The translations under genes were made by a program, and so were the position numbers. Positions 1-7,361 of a stretch of DNA of 8,200 nucleotides are shown one piece after another (position 1 is the first letter of the stretch; each line of letters begins with the position of its first letter). The notes below the pieces were generated by a model. That model was not told the origin of the DNA. It saw only the letters and a program-made list of their open reading frames with translations, and searched no databases. Location of the stretch: positions 1 through 8,200 of the forward strand of contig DAIDJQ010000155.1 of assembly GCA_027451305.1 (NCBI GenBank), in the 5' to 3' direction. This DNA is from Cellulomonas sp. (lineage in GTDB: Bacteria > Actinomycetota > Actinomycetes > Actinomycetales > Cellulomonadaceae).

Positions 1-1298
1 TTCTCCCCCGCCTTGCGCACCCGGTAGACCACCAGGGCGGAGGCGACCGAGGCCACGCCGAGCGTCGTCGTGAGGGTGCCGAGGCCGCTGCCCAGCAGCG
101 CCGGGATCGCGTCCTGGCGGTGCAGGAACGCGCAGCACGCGATCGTCATGACGGTCACCACCGGCACTCCGAGAGCCAGCACCGCCACCGTCCTGCCGAG
201 CCGGTCCACCCTGCCCTTGACCCCCGCCGAGACGTGCACCCAGAACGCCGGCCCGTCGAAGCTGACGTCGGACGAGATCGACCAGCCGAGCAGGAAGCCG
301 GCCAGCGGGCCGGCGGCGAGCACCAGCCCGGTACCGAGCCCGAGCGCCGCGAACAGCACCGGGAACACGGGCACCGCCACCACCGCGAGCGCGTACCGCG
401 GGTCGCGGATCCAGTACGTCAGGCACCGCGCGACGACGGCGCCCAGCGGGGTGGCCGGCAGCCGGTCGAACCAGCCGAGCCCGCGCTGCCGGCGTCCCGC
501 GACGTCGTGCGGCGGGTCCACCAACGAGCGCGCCAGGGCGCGGTCCCAGACGAGCACGGCGACGGCCACGGTCGCCAGGGCGATCACCAGCCGCGCGCCC
601 GCCTGCCACCAGCGTCCGAACGCCACGTCGGGCGCCAGCGCCCACGCGGCCCCGAACGGCGTCCACCCCACGGCCTGCACCACGGGCGCCATGTCGGCCA
701 CGCGGACCCGTGAGGCGCCCTGGGTCAGCCCGGACATCGCCGGTCCGACGAACATCATCGGGACCAGGACGAGCGCCGCCCCGAGCTCCCGCACCCGGCG
801 TCGGACCACCAACCGGGCCAGCGCCGTGGTCAGCGCACGGGAGCCCGCCACGCAGGTCGCCACCGCGAGCGTCGCGCCGACGACGCTCGCGACGAGCGCC
901 GCCGGCTGGCGGAACCACAGGAGCGTCGAGGCCAGCGACACCAGGACGGTCAGCACGCCGGGAACCCCGACGAGCCCCGAGACCGCCAGGCCGGCGAGCA
1001 GCTGCGGGCGTCGCAGCGGGTACGGCGCGAACCGGGCCGGGTCCAACGTGGCGTCGAGCCCGAACGCGATGACGGGGATGACGCACCACGCGAGCACCAG
1101 GCCGGCACCGAGCAGCACCACCACGAGCTCGCGCAGCGCCATGACCTGGGTGCTGACGTAGACGAGCCCGCTGGTCACCAGCCCGAGCGCCGACAGCCCG
1201 TACGCGACGCCCAGCACCAGCAGCACCACCTGCCAGGGGCTGCGCCGCAGCCCGTTGCGCAGCAGCGTCAGCTTGAGCCGGACGAGGTGCCCAACCAC
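1..1298 (-). CDS. ABC-2-type transporter permease, partial (C-terminus beyond left edge)
   Basis: This is the membrane subunit of an ABC exporter, paired with the ATPase encoded just upstream. About 432 codons are visible from a GTG at 1298, and no stop appears before the window edge. The reading is almost wholly hydrophobic, with roughly nine or ten membrane-spanning stretches, around residues 22-47, 57-80, 100-127, 133-152, 170-192, 235-251, 302-338, 369-391 and 403-425. A short cytoplasmic N-terminus containing LVRLKLTLLRNGLRRSPW precedes the first span, and a loop after the second span contains the phrase LDPARFAPYPLRR. Both are familiar from large actinobacterial ABC-2 permeases. The GTG start is preceded by GGGGGA with a 5-base gap. 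The start overlaps the ATPase stop by 31 bases, so translation is probably coupled. The substrate cannot be read from the sequence. No lipoprotein or secretion partner is in view. Confidence 0.85.
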   Translation of the reverse strand, partial: MVGHLVRLKLTLLRNGLRRSPWQVVLLVLGVAYGLSALGLVTSGLVYVSTQVMALRELVVVLLGAGLVLAWCVIPVIAFGLDATLDPARFAPYPLRRPQLLAGLAVSGLVGVPGVLTVLVSLASTLLWFRQPAALVASVVGATLAVATCVAGSRALTTALARLVVRRRVRELGAALVLVPMMFVGPAMSGLTQGASRVRVADMAPVVQAVGWTPFGAAWALAPDVAFGRWWQAGARLVIALATVAVAVLVWDRALARSLVDPPHDVAGRRQRGLGWFDRLPATPLGAVVARCLTYWIRDPRYALAVVAVPVFPVLFAALGLGTGLVLAAGPLAGFLLGWSISSDVSFDGPAFWVHVSAGVKGRVDRLGRTVAVLALGVPVVTVMTIACCAFLHRQDAIPALLGSGLGTLTTTLGVASVASALVVYRVRKAGE

Positions 1299-2125
1299 GC
1301 CAGTCCCCCGCCCGTGATCCGCCCGCCGACCAGCTCCACGAACCGGTCCTCCAAGGTGCCGTCGCCGCGTACCTGGTCCACCGTGCCCGCCGCCAGCACG
1401 TGCCCGCCGGCGATCACCGCGACGTGGTCGCACATGCGCTGCACCAGGTCCATCACGTGCGAGGAGATGATCACCGTCCCGCCGCCCGCCACGTACGCGG
1501 CGAGGATGTCCCGGATGTTCGCCGCGGAGACGGGGTCCACCGCCTCGAACGGCTCGTCGAGCACCAGCAGCCGGGGCGCGTGCACCATCGCGCACGCGAG
1601 CGCGATCTTCTTCGTCATGCCGGCGGAGTAGTCGACGACGAGCGTGTCGGCGTCCCGCTGCAGGTCCATGGTGCGCAGCAGGTCCGCCGTCCGCGCTGCC
1701 ACCGTGTCCCGGTCCAGGCCGCGCAGCAGCCCCGCGTAGGTGATGGCCTGCGCGCCGGTCAGCCGGTCGAACAGCGGGACCCCGTCGGGCAGCACACCCA
1801 AGAGCGCCTTGCCTCGCAGCGGGTCCGCCCACAGGTCGACGCCGTGCACCCAGACCGAGCCGAAGTCCGGCCGGAGCAGGCCGGTGGACATCAGGAGCGT
1901 GGTCGTCTTGCCCGCGCCGTTGGGACCGACGAGGCCGTAGCAGGAGCCGACCGGGACGTCGAGGTCGAGCCCGGCGACGGCGATGGTGCTGCCGAATCGG
2001 CGCCACAGCCCGCGGAGCACCAGGGCAGGGGGCACGAGCGGCGCGGCCCGCTGCGGTGTCGGTGCAGGTGGGTACGCCGATCGGGGTTCGGGTGGGAGCT
2101 GCGGCCCCTCGAAGCCGTCGGGCAC
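1268..2125 (-). CDS. ABC transporter ATP-binding protein
   Basis: A 285-residue cytoplasmic ATPase that powers the exporter whose permease follows it. About 33 Pro-rich residues come first, then the nucleotide-binding domain. Visible motifs are Walker A GPNGAGKTT at residues 67-75, signature YSAGM at 166-170, Walker B RLLVLDEP at 185-192 with the catalytic Glu at 191, a D-loop AVDP at 195-198, and the H-loop His in ISSHV at 223. The Q-loop position seems to read LPDG (112-115) instead of containing Gln, and the signature departs from LSGGQ. Both departures are common in ABC-2 exporter ATPases. The chosen start is GTG at 2125. The frame stays open upstream to about 2905, but that part lies antisense to rmuC and has no ABC character. 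No Shine-Dalgarno sequence precedes 2125, but a TATGCT box six bases upstream suggests a leaderless message. Function as an ABC ATPase is secure; the substrate is unknown. Confidence 0.95.
   Translation of the reverse strand: MPDGFEGPQLPPEPRSAYPPAPTPQRAAPLVPPALVLRGLWRRFGSTIAVAGLDLDVPVGSCYGLVGPNGAGKTTTLLMSTGLLRPDFGSVWVHGVDLWADPLRGKALLGVLPDGVPLFDRLTGAQAITYAGLLRGLDRDTVAARTADLLRTMDLQRDADTLVVDYSAGMTKKIALACAMVHAPRLLVLDEPFEAVDPVSAANIRDILAAYVAGGGTVIISSHVMDLVQRMCDHVAVIAGGHVLAAGTVDQVRGDGTLEDRFVELVGGRITGGGLAWLGTSSGSS
1304..1309 (-). promoter_or_regulatory. Ribosome binding site of the ABC permease
   Basis: The minus strand reads GGGGGA five bases before the GTG at 1298. It lies inside the last codons of the ATPase gene. 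It supports 1298 as the permease start, since no other in-frame start is nearby. Confidence 0.55.
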
Positions 2126-2131
2126 GCGGTC

Positions 2132-2137
2132 AGCATA
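2132..2137 (-). promoter_or_regulatory. -10 box of the ABC operon, probably leaderless
   Basis: The minus strand reads TATGCT, matching the actinobacterial TANNNT consensus. Six bases (GACCGC) separate it from the GTG at 2125, so transcription would begin on the first base of the start codon. No convincing -35 hexamer is seen 16-18 bases upstream. The lack of a ribosome binding site fits a leaderless message. Confidence 0.5.
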
Positions 2138-2213
2138 GGTGGCGGGTCCGACGCCCGGGCCCCGGTCGCAGCGCCGGTCCGCGCGCCACGACCGGCGTGT
2201 CAGTGGTGCCGGG

Positions 2214-2219
2214 CACCCT
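2214..2219 (+). promoter_or_regulatory. Weak -10 candidate for rmuC
   Basis: CACCCT lies six bases before the rmuC ATG at 2226. It keeps the two most conserved -10 positions (A at the second, T at the sixth) at the spacing expected for a leaderless transcript. The first base is C instead of T, so the box is poor. It overlaps a short inverted repeat, GTGCC-G-GGCAC, at 2206-2216. Confidence 0.25.
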
Positions 2220-2225
2220 GGGCAC

Positions 2226-3551
2226 ATGGACGTGGGCGTGCTGCTGCTGGGACTGGTGGTCGGGGCCGTGCTGGGGGCGGCCCTCGGCTGGGCGTGGTCC
2301 GGCACCCGGGCGGCAGCCCGCGTCCGCGCGGCCGAGGTCGTGGCGGCGCGTGCCGAGGCGGGATGGGCCGCCGAGCGTGCCGCGGTCCTCGCCGCGCGGC
2401 AGGACGACGAGCGGACGGCCGAGCGGTTCAAGGGACTGGCGGCGGCCGCCTTGGCGGCGAGCAGCGAGCAGTTCCTCGCGCTCGCCCACCAGCGGCTGGC
2501 TGCCGAGCACCAGACGCAGGTCGGCGAGCTCGCGCAGCGTGAGCAGGCCGTGCGGGCCATGGTCGAGCCGGTGTCGCGCACCCTGGACCAGGTGCGGGAG
2601 CAGCTGCAGGTCGCGGAGCAGGCCCGGGCCGCCGGCCAGGCGGCGCTGGGCGAGCAGGTGCGCGCGATGCACGCCGTCTCGGAGCAGCTGCGCGGGGAGA
2701 CGTCCCAGCTGGTCAGCGCCCTGCGTGCGTCCCAGGTGCGCGGCCGATGGGGCGAGGTGCAGCTGCGGCGCGTCGTGGAGGCGGCCGGGATGCTGGCGCA
2801 CGTCGACTTCGTCGAGCAGCAGAACGCACGCACGGACGACGGGCTGCTCCGCCCGGACATGGTGGTACGGCTGGCGGGCGGCAAGAACATCGTCGTGGAC
2901 GCCAAGGTGGCGTTCCTCGGGTTCCTCGACGCGGCGCAGGCGGCCGACCCGGCCGTGCGGGCCGCCCGGCTGTCGGACCACGCGCGCCACGTGCGGCGTC
3001 ATGTGGACGACCTGGCCGCCAAGCAGTACTGGGAGCAGTTCGCACCGGCGCCGGAGTTCGTCGTCATGTTCGTCCCGGCGGACTCCTTCTGGCACGCCGC
3101 GCTCGACGAGGACCCGACGCTCGCCGAGTACGCGTTCGACCGGCAGGTCGTGGTGGCGACCCCGTCCACCCTGCTCGCGTTGCTGCGCACGGTCGCGTAC
3201 GCCTGGAAGCAGGACGCGCTGGCTGCCAACGCCCAGGCCGTGCTGTCGCTGGGCAAGGAGCTGCACGGGCGGCTGGCGACGATGGGCTCGCACCTCGCCC
3301 GCCTCGGCCGCGCGATCGACGCCACCGCGGTCGCCTACAACCAGACCGTCGGCTCGCTCGAGACCCGGGTGCTGGTGAGCGCGCGGCGGTTCGCCGACCT
3401 GCACGTCACCGACGGCGAGCTGCCGGCGCCGGCACCGGTCGACCCGCGGCTGACGGCGCTGACGGCGCCCGAGCTGGTCGCCTCGGCCGACGACCGGGTG
3501 GTCGTGATCGAGGAGGCCGCGGCGCGGGCAGGCGCCGGCTCGGCGTCCTGA
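2226..3551 (+). CDS. rmuC: DNA recombination protein RmuC homologue
   Basis: A 441-residue RmuC-family protein. The family is predicted to be a membrane-anchored nuclease, and in E. coli loss of rmuC increases inversion at short inverted repeats. Residues 3-26 form one N-terminal transmembrane helix. An Ala/Glu/Gln/Arg-rich coiled-coil follows to about residue 165, then the RmuC domain from about 171 to 400. The domain opens with VRGRWGEVQLRRVVEAAGM and contains RPDMVVRL and KNIVVDAKV. Candidate PD-(D/E)xK active-site residues are E177, D211, D225 and K227. The last 40 residues are Ala/Pro-rich and probably disordered. The ATG at 2226 is chosen because the anchor helix begins right after it; a GTG at 2139 would add an unlikely polar extension. 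The gene is divergent from the ABC operon and convergent with ispH, so it is probably transcribed alone. Confidence 0.95.
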   Translation: MDVGVLLLGLVVGAVLGAALGWAWSGTRAAARVRAAEVVAARAEAGWAAERAAVLAARQDDERTAERFKGLAAAALAASSEQFLALAHQRLAAEHQTQVGELAQREQAVRAMVEPVSRTLDQVREQLQVAEQARAAGQAALGEQVRAMHAVSEQLRGETSQLVSALRASQVRGRWGEVQLRRVVEAAGMLAHVDFVEQQNARTDDGLLRPDMVVRLAGGKNIVVDAKVAFLGFLDAAQAADPAVRAARLSDHARHVRRHVDDLAAKQYWEQFAPAPEFVVMFVPADSFWHAALDEDPTLAEYAFDRQVVVATPSTLLALLRTVAYAWKQDALAANAQAVLSLGKELHGRLATMGSHLARLGRAIDATAVAYNQTVGSLETRVLVSARRFADLHVTDGELPAPAPVDPRLTALTAPELVASADDRVVVIEEAAARAGAGSAS

Positions 3552-3563
3552 GACCGCGACCGG

Positions 3564-4628
3564 TCAGCGGCCCCGGGCCGCCGCACCCTCTCGTACCGGC
3601 CGCGGGTCGGTGCCAGCGGCCTTCAGGTCGGCGCGCAGCTCACGTGGGAGGGAGAACATCAGGTCCTCCGTCGCGGTGCGCACCTCCTCGACCTCTCCGA
3701 AGCCCAGCTCGGCCAGCCGGCCGAGCACGTCGCGGACCAGGATCTCCGGCACGGACGCGCCGGAGGTCACTCCGACAGTGGTCGCGCCGTTGACCCAGCC
3801 GGGGTCGATCTCGGCAGCGGTGTCGATCCGGTACGCCGCCCGGGCGCCGGACTCGAGCGCCACCTCGACCAGCCGAACCGAGTTCGACGAGTTCGCCGAG
3901 CCGACCACCACGACGACGTCGCACGACGGCGCGATCTTCTTCACAGCGACCTGGCGGTTCTGCGTGGCGTAGCAGATGTCGTCGCTCGGCGGGTCCTGCA
4001 GCGCTGGGAAGCGCTCGCGCAGACGGCGGACGGTCTCCATGGTCTCGTCCACGGACAGCGTGGTCTGGGAGATCCAGACGACGCGCTCCGGGTCCCGGAC
4101 GACGACCGCGTCCACGTCGGCCGGCGAGTTGACCACCTGGATGTGCTCAGGAGCCTCGCCGGACGTCCCCTCGACCTCCTCGTGACCGGCGTGGCCGATC
4201 AGCAGGATGTCGAAGTCGTCGTCCGCGAACCGCACGGCCTCCTTGTGCACCTTGGTGACCAGGGGGCACGTCGCGTCGATCGTGCGGAGCGAGCGCGCGG
4301 CCGCCGCTGCACGCACGGCCGGGGACACGCCGTGGGCGGAGAAGACCACCCGGGCGCCCTCGGGCACGTCGTCCGTGTCCGCGACGAAGACGGCGCCCCG
4401 CGCGGCCAGCGTGTCCACCACGTGGCGGTTGTGCACGATCTCCTTGCGCACGTACACCGGCGGGCCGTAGTGCTCCAGCGCCCTCTCGACGGCGACCACC
4501 GCGCGGTCGACACCGGCGCAGTAGCCGCGCGGGGACGCCAGCAGCACGCGCCGGCCGGACGCGGCCGACGAGATCGTCGACCCGGCATCGGGCACGCGCC
4601 GATCCGCGTCGGGACGGTGGGGATTCAC
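3564..4628 (-). CDS. ispH: 4-hydroxy-3-methylbut-2-enyl diphosphate reductase
   Basis: IspH (LytB) catalyses the last step of the methylerythritol phosphate pathway, reducing HMBPP to IPP and DMAPP with a [4Fe-4S] cluster in the cytoplasm. The protein has 354 residues, with about 25 poorly conserved residues before the core begins at [18 protein letters not shown]. The three cluster ligands are C37 (RGYCAGV), C121 (DATCPLV) and C219 (DDICYAT). Substrate-site residues include H66 (EIVHNRH), H99 (SAHGV), H149 and E151 (GHEEVEGT), T189 (SQTT) and the S/N motif SANSSNS. Spacing to the E. coli residues is constant within each segment (offset 25, later 22), so the protein looks intact. The start is GTG at 4628. 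It has almost no Shine-Dalgarno spacing but has a TAGACT box six bases upstream, consistent with a leaderless transcript. It is divergent from xseA, a common actinobacterial neighbour. Confidence 0.98.
   Translation of the reverse strand: MNPHRPDADRRVPDAGSTISSAASGRRVLLASPRGYCAGVDRAVVAVERALEHYGPPVYVRKEIVHNRHVVDTLAARGAVFVADTDDVPEGARVVFSAHGVSPAVRAAAAARSLRTIDATCPLVTKVHKEAVRFADDDFDILLIGHAGHEEVEGTSGEAPEHIQVVNSPADVDAVVVRDPERVVWISQTTLSVDETMETVRRLRERFPALQDPPSDDICYATQNRQVAVKKIAPSCDVVVVVGSANSSNSVRLVEVALESGARAAYRIDTAAEIDPGWVNGATTVGVTSGASVPEILVRDVLGRLAELGFGEVEEVRTATEDLMFSLPRELRADLKAAGTDPRPVREGAAARGR
3567..3581. terminator. Possible hairpin terminator between rmuC and ispH
   Basis: GCGGCC and GGCCGC flank a 3-base CCG, giving a G/C-only 6-bp stem. 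It starts 15 bases past the rmuC stop and lies within the last codons of ispH. The genes converge with a 12-base gap, so some termination signal is expected here. There is no T-run on either strand, and such palindromes arise readily in this base composition. Confidence 0.25.
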
Positions 4629-4634
4629 CCCGCC

Positions 4635-4640
4635 AGTCTA
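4635..4640 (-). promoter_or_regulatory. -10 box of ispH, probably leaderless
   Basis: The minus strand reads TAGACT, a match to TANNNT, followed by six bases (GGCGGG) and the GTG at 4628. The geometry is the same as at the ABC operon. The GGCGGG touches the start codon and is too close to act as a Shine-Dalgarno sequence. No clear -35 hexamer is seen. Confidence 0.5.
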
Positions 4641-4708
4641 GGTCGGGCCGCGTGGAGGTCCCGGGCGAGCCGGCCGGGACCCGTGAGGGTCGCGTGGGCG
4701 GCATGAGG

Positions 4709-4714
4709 CAGTCT
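4709..4714 (+). promoter_or_regulatory. Weak -10 candidate for xseA
   Basis: CAGTCT lies seven bases before the ATG at 4722. It fits TANNNT except at the first base. No Shine-Dalgarno sequence is visible before this ATG, so a leaderless message is possible. The support is weaker than for the two boxes on the opposite strand. Confidence 0.25.
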
Positions 4715-4721
4715 GGTCCCC

Positions 4722-6101
4722 ATGAGCGCATCGGCCCACCGGACCACGGGCCCGGTGACGGTTCCGTACGGGGATGCGACCGGCGCCCGCCCGGTCGACG
4801 GAGTGGCGCGCGGCCCGTTGCCGCTGCGCGCGGCCGACACCACCCCGGACCGACCGTGGCCGGTCCGCCACCTCGCCCCCAAGATCGCCGACTACATCGC
4901 GCGGATGCCGCCCGTGTGGGTCGAGGGCCAGGTGCTGAACCTCAAGCGGTGGAACTCCCTGTACTTCCTCACGCTGCGGGACACCGACCTGGACGTGTCC
5001 CTGTCCGTCACCGTGCCGGCCGGCGCGATCGCCTCCGTGGCCGACCGGCTCGCCGACGGTTCGCACCTCGTGGTGCACGCCCGGCCCCGGTACCACGAGA
5101 AGCGCGGCGAGCTGACGTTCGCCGCCGACGCGGTTCGCTTGGTGGGCCTGGGTGAGCTGCTCGCTCGCATCGAGCACCTCAAGGGCGTGCTGGGTGCGGA
5201 GGGTCTGTTCGACGAGGACCGCAAACGACCGCTGCCGTTCCTGCCTGCCGTGGTGGGACTGGTGTGCGCGCAGCAAGGGGACGCCGAGCACGACGTGGTG
5301 TCGAACGCGCGGGCCCGGTGGGCCGCGGTGCAGTTCGAGATCCGCCGGGTGACGGTGCAGGGTCCGCGGGCGGTGCCGGAGGTGACGGCCGCGATCGCCG
5401 AGCTGGACGCGGACCCACGGGTCGAGGTCATCGTGGTGGCACGCGGCGGCGGCTCGTTCGAGGACCTGCTGCCGTTCAGCAACGAGGCGCTGGTGCGCGC
5501 CGCGGCGGCCTGCCGCACCCCGCTGATCAGCGCGATCGGCCACCACCTCGACTCCCCGCTGCTGGACCTGGTGGCGGACTGGCGGGCGTCGACGCCCACC
5601 GATGCAGCCAAGCGGGTGGTCCCTGACGTCACCGAGGAGAGGGCGCGACTGACGCAGGCGCGTCACCGTGCGCGCGCCGCGGTGCTGACGCGGCTCGACC
5701 GCGAGCAGGCGGCGCTCGACCACTGGCGCGGCCGGCCGGTGATCGCACGTCCCGTGACGCTCGTCGACCCGCACCAGGCCGGCCTGGACCGGCTGGTGGA
5801 CCGAGGGCGGCGTGTCCTCGGCTCGGCCGTGGCGGAGGCTGGCCTGCAGACCGCACGCCTCGCGGCGCAGGTGCGCGCGCTGTCGCCGGCTGCCACGCTC
5901 GACCGCGGCTACGCGGTGGTGCAGCGCGCCGACGGTCGCGTCATCCGGGACCCCGCGGAGGTCGTCGAGCACGAGCAGCTCGGCGTGCGGGTGGCCCGCG
6001 GCCGGTTCTCCGTCGCGGTGTCGGCGACCGCCGCCCAGGACGAGGCGCCCGAGGCGTCGTCTGCGACGCCCGGCGCGGGCCGCCGGCCGGGGCGTCGGTG
6101 A
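4722..6101 (+). CDS. xseA: Exodeoxyribonuclease VII large subunit
   Basis: The catalytic subunit of exonuclease VII, which degrades single-stranded DNA from both ends and works with several copies of XseB. It has 459 residues. The first 43 or so are poorly conserved. An OB-fold DNA-binding domain starts at [14 protein letters not shown] (46-59) and runs to about 140. The nuclease domain spans about 165-300 and the helical region 300-385. A C-terminal segment holds LDRGYAVV, followed by an Ala/Pro tail. D191, R241 (in ARGGGS), H274 and D277 align at a constant offset of 36 with E. coli D155, R205, H238 and D241, which I recall as the residues needed for activity. The usual GHExD motif reads GHHLD here. 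The start is uncertain: ATG 4722 is the first, GTG at 4755 and others would shorten the tail, and none has a clear ribosome binding site. It is the first gene of a four-gene run. Confidence 0.97.
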   Translation: MSASAHRTTGPVTVPYGDATGARPVDGVARGPLPLRAADTTPDRPWPVRHLAPKIADYIARMPPVWVEGQVLNLKRWNSLYFLTLRDTDLDVSLSVTVPAGAIASVADRLADGSHLVVHARPRYHEKRGELTFAADAVRLVGLGELLARIEHLKGVLGAEGLFDEDRKRPLPFLPAVVGLVCAQQGDAEHDVVSNARARWAAVQFEIRRVTVQGPRAVPEVTAAIAELDADPRVEVIVVARGGGSFEDLLPFSNEALVRAAAACRTPLISAIGHHLDSPLLDLVADWRASTPTDAAKRVVPDVTEERARLTQARHRARAAVLTRLDREQAALDHWRGRPVIARPVTLVDPHQAGLDRLVDRGRRVLGSAVAEAGLQTARLAAQVRALSPAATLDRGYAVVQRADGRVIRDPAEVVEHEQLGVRVARGRFSVAVSATAAQDEAPEASSATPGAGRRPGRR

Positions 6102-6120
6102 GGGCTGGTTGACTTCTCCC

Positions 6121-6438
6121 GTGCCGAAGCCCGCCGCCCCCCCGACCGAGCCGAACGCCGACGTGCCTGCACTCGGCTACGAGCAGGCGCGTGACGAGCT
6201 GGTGACCGTCGTCGCCCGTCTGGAGAGCGGCGCCGGCTCGCTGGAGGAGGCGCTCGCCCTCTGGGAGCGCGGCGAGGCGCTGGCGGCACGGTGCCAGCAG
6301 TGGCTGGACGGTGCGCGCGAGCGGCTCGCGGCGGCTGGCGCACCACGACAGGCGGGTCCGGCCGGCGGTGCCGGGTCCGGGGACCAGCGGCCGCAGCAGC
6401 CGGCCGGGACCGACGACAAGGACGGGGACGACGAGTGA
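6121..6438 (+). CDS. xseB: Exodeoxyribonuclease VII small subunit
   Basis: A 105-residue XseB, the helical partner that binds the XseA helical region to build active exonuclease VII. The conserved helical hairpin covers about residues 19-72: [19 protein letters not shown], then [19 protein letters not shown], then [14 protein letters not shown]. About 18 Pro/Ala-rich residues precede it, and a Gly/Gln/Pro tail ending in acidic DDKDGDDE follows. The tail makes it longer than the usual 70-85 residues. The start is set at GTG 6121. A TTG at 6109 in the same frame would add four residues and has GAGGG (6100-6104) four bases before it, so it cannot be excluded. The gene begins 19 bases after the xseA stop, and its TGA overlaps the start of the sugar kinase. 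Confidence 0.95.
   Translation: MPKPAAPPTEPNADVPALGYEQARDELVTVVARLESGAGSLEEALALWERGEALAARCQQWLDGARERLAAAGAPRQAGPAGGAGSGDQRPQQPAGTDDKDGDDE
6424..6428 (+). promoter_or_regulatory. Ribosome binding site of the PfkB-family kinase
   Basis: GGGGA lies six bases before the GTG at 6435, inside the acidic tail codons of xseB. It supports the GTG of the GTGA overlap as the kinase start, since the open frame extends much further upstream. Confidence 0.45.
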
Positions 6439-7361
6439 ACGACGCACGGGCGCTGGTGATCGGCGAGGCGCTGGTCGACGTGGTGGTCCGCGAGGACGGC
6501 AGCCGCGAGGAGCATCCCGGCGGGAGTCCCGCCAACGTGGCGCTCGGGCTGGCCCGGCTCGGCAGGACCGCAGACCTGCTGACCTGGCTCGCCCCCGACG
6601 CGCACGGGGACCGCATCCGCGAGCACCTCGCAGCGTCCGGCGTGCACGTCCTCACGGCCCCGGTGCACGCCACCCGCACGCCCGTCGCCGTCGCCCACCT
6701 CGATGCGACGGGGGCCGCCACCTACGAGTTCGACCTGGAGTGGGACCTGCCGGCCAGCTGGGACGGGGACGACGTCGCCCCCGTGGTGGTGCACACCGGC
6801 TCCATCGCCACGACGCTCCAGCCCGGCGGCGAGGCCGTCGCCCGGCTCCTCGCCGCGCGTCGGGCCACGTCGACCATCACGTACGACCCCAACATGCGCC
6901 CGGCCCTCATGGGATCGCCCGCGCAGACGCTGCCGGTGGTGGATGCCCTGGTCGCGGCTGCCGACGTGATCAAGGTCAGCGACGAGGACCTGCTCTGGCT
7001 GCACCCGGACGAGGCGCCGGACGACGTGGCCACCCGCTGGGCCAAGGCCGGGCCGGCCGTCGTGGTGGTCACGCACGGGGGCGAGGGCGCCTTCGCGGTG
7101 ACGTCCACCGGTCTCCGGGTGCAGATCGTCGCCCCACGAGTCACAGTGGCGGACACGGTCGGCGCCGGGGACTCGTTCATGAGCGGCCTGATCGACGGCC
7201 TGTGGAGCGCCGGCCTGCTGGGCGCCGACCGGCGGACGGCGCTGCACGCGATCGACGAGGGGACGCTGACGGCGGTGCTCGAACGGTGCGCGCGGATCGC
7301 GGCGATCACCGTGTCCCGGGCCGGCGCCAATCCCCCGACTGCTGCGGAGGTGGACGGATGA
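6435..7361 (+). CDS. PfkB-family carbohydrate kinase (fructokinase-like)
   Basis: A 308-residue ribokinase/PfkB-fold enzyme expected to transfer phosphate from ATP to a sugar in the cytoplasm. The N-terminal strand [11 protein letters not shown] (8-18) leads to the first family signature, [15 protein letters not shown] (29-43). A short lid region follows. YDPNMRPAL is the YDPN-type segment typical of fructokinase-like members. [10 protein letters not shown] and [13 protein letters not shown] precede the second signature, DTVGAGDSF (240-248), where D246 is the expected catalytic base and GAGD forms the anion hole. Length is normal. The specific sugar is not certain: the layout resembles fructokinases, but PfkB members acting on other sugars or nucleosides look alike. 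The start is GTG 6435, overlapping the xseB stop as GTGA. The stop overlaps the carbonic anhydrase start as ATGA, so all three genes are probably translated in a coupled way. Confidence 0.92.
   Translation: MNDARALVIGEALVDVVVREDGSREEHPGGSPANVALGLARLGRTADLLTWLAPDAHGDRIREHLAASGVHVLTAPVHATRTPVAVAHLDATGAATYEFDLEWDLPASWDGDDVAPVVVHTGSIATTLQPGGEAVARLLAARRATSTITYDPNMRPALMGSPAQTLPVVDALVAAADVIKVSDEDLLWLHPDEAPDDVATRWAKAGPAVVVVTHGGEGAFAVTSTGLRVQIVAPRVTVADTVGAGDSFMSGLIDGLWSAGLLGADRRTALHAIDEGTLTAVLERCARIAAITVSRAGANPPTAAEVDG
7346..7350 (+). promoter_or_regulatory. Ribosome binding site of the carbonic anhydrase
   Basis: A perfect GGAGG seven bases before the ATG at 7358, within the last codons of the sugar kinase. 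It is the strongest ribosome binding site in the window and fixes the start. Confidence 0.75.

Noticed and set aside
70..1161. Open plus-strand frame of 363 codons
   Set aside because: It is antisense to the permease, is full of Ser/Thr/Arg/Ala without any domain, and is the expected shadow of a GC-rich gene.
2126..2905. Upstream extension of the ABC ATPase frame by about 260 codons
   Set aside because: It lies antisense to rmuC, has no ABC or other recognisable domain, and the Walker A domain starts normally after the GTG at 2125.
2130..3404. Minus-strand open frame of 424 codons opposite rmuC
   Set aside because: Low-complexity Arg/Gly/His/Leu composition and no motif; rmuC on the other strand has a clear domain.
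3421..3434. Perfect 14-base palindrome TGCCGGCGCCGGCA
   Set aside because: It lies inside rmuC, encoding Ala/Pro-rich tail residues; such palindromes are expected in GC-rich coding DNA.
4638..5972. Minus-strand open frame of 444 codons opposite xseA
   Set aside because: Long but rich in Arg/His/Gly with no domain; it exactly shadows the well-supported xseA gene.
6109..6114. TTGACT resembling a -35 box before xseB
   Set aside because: There is no matching -10 before the gene, and the 19-base gap to xseA points to co-transcription; the TTG is more relevant as an alternative xseB start.
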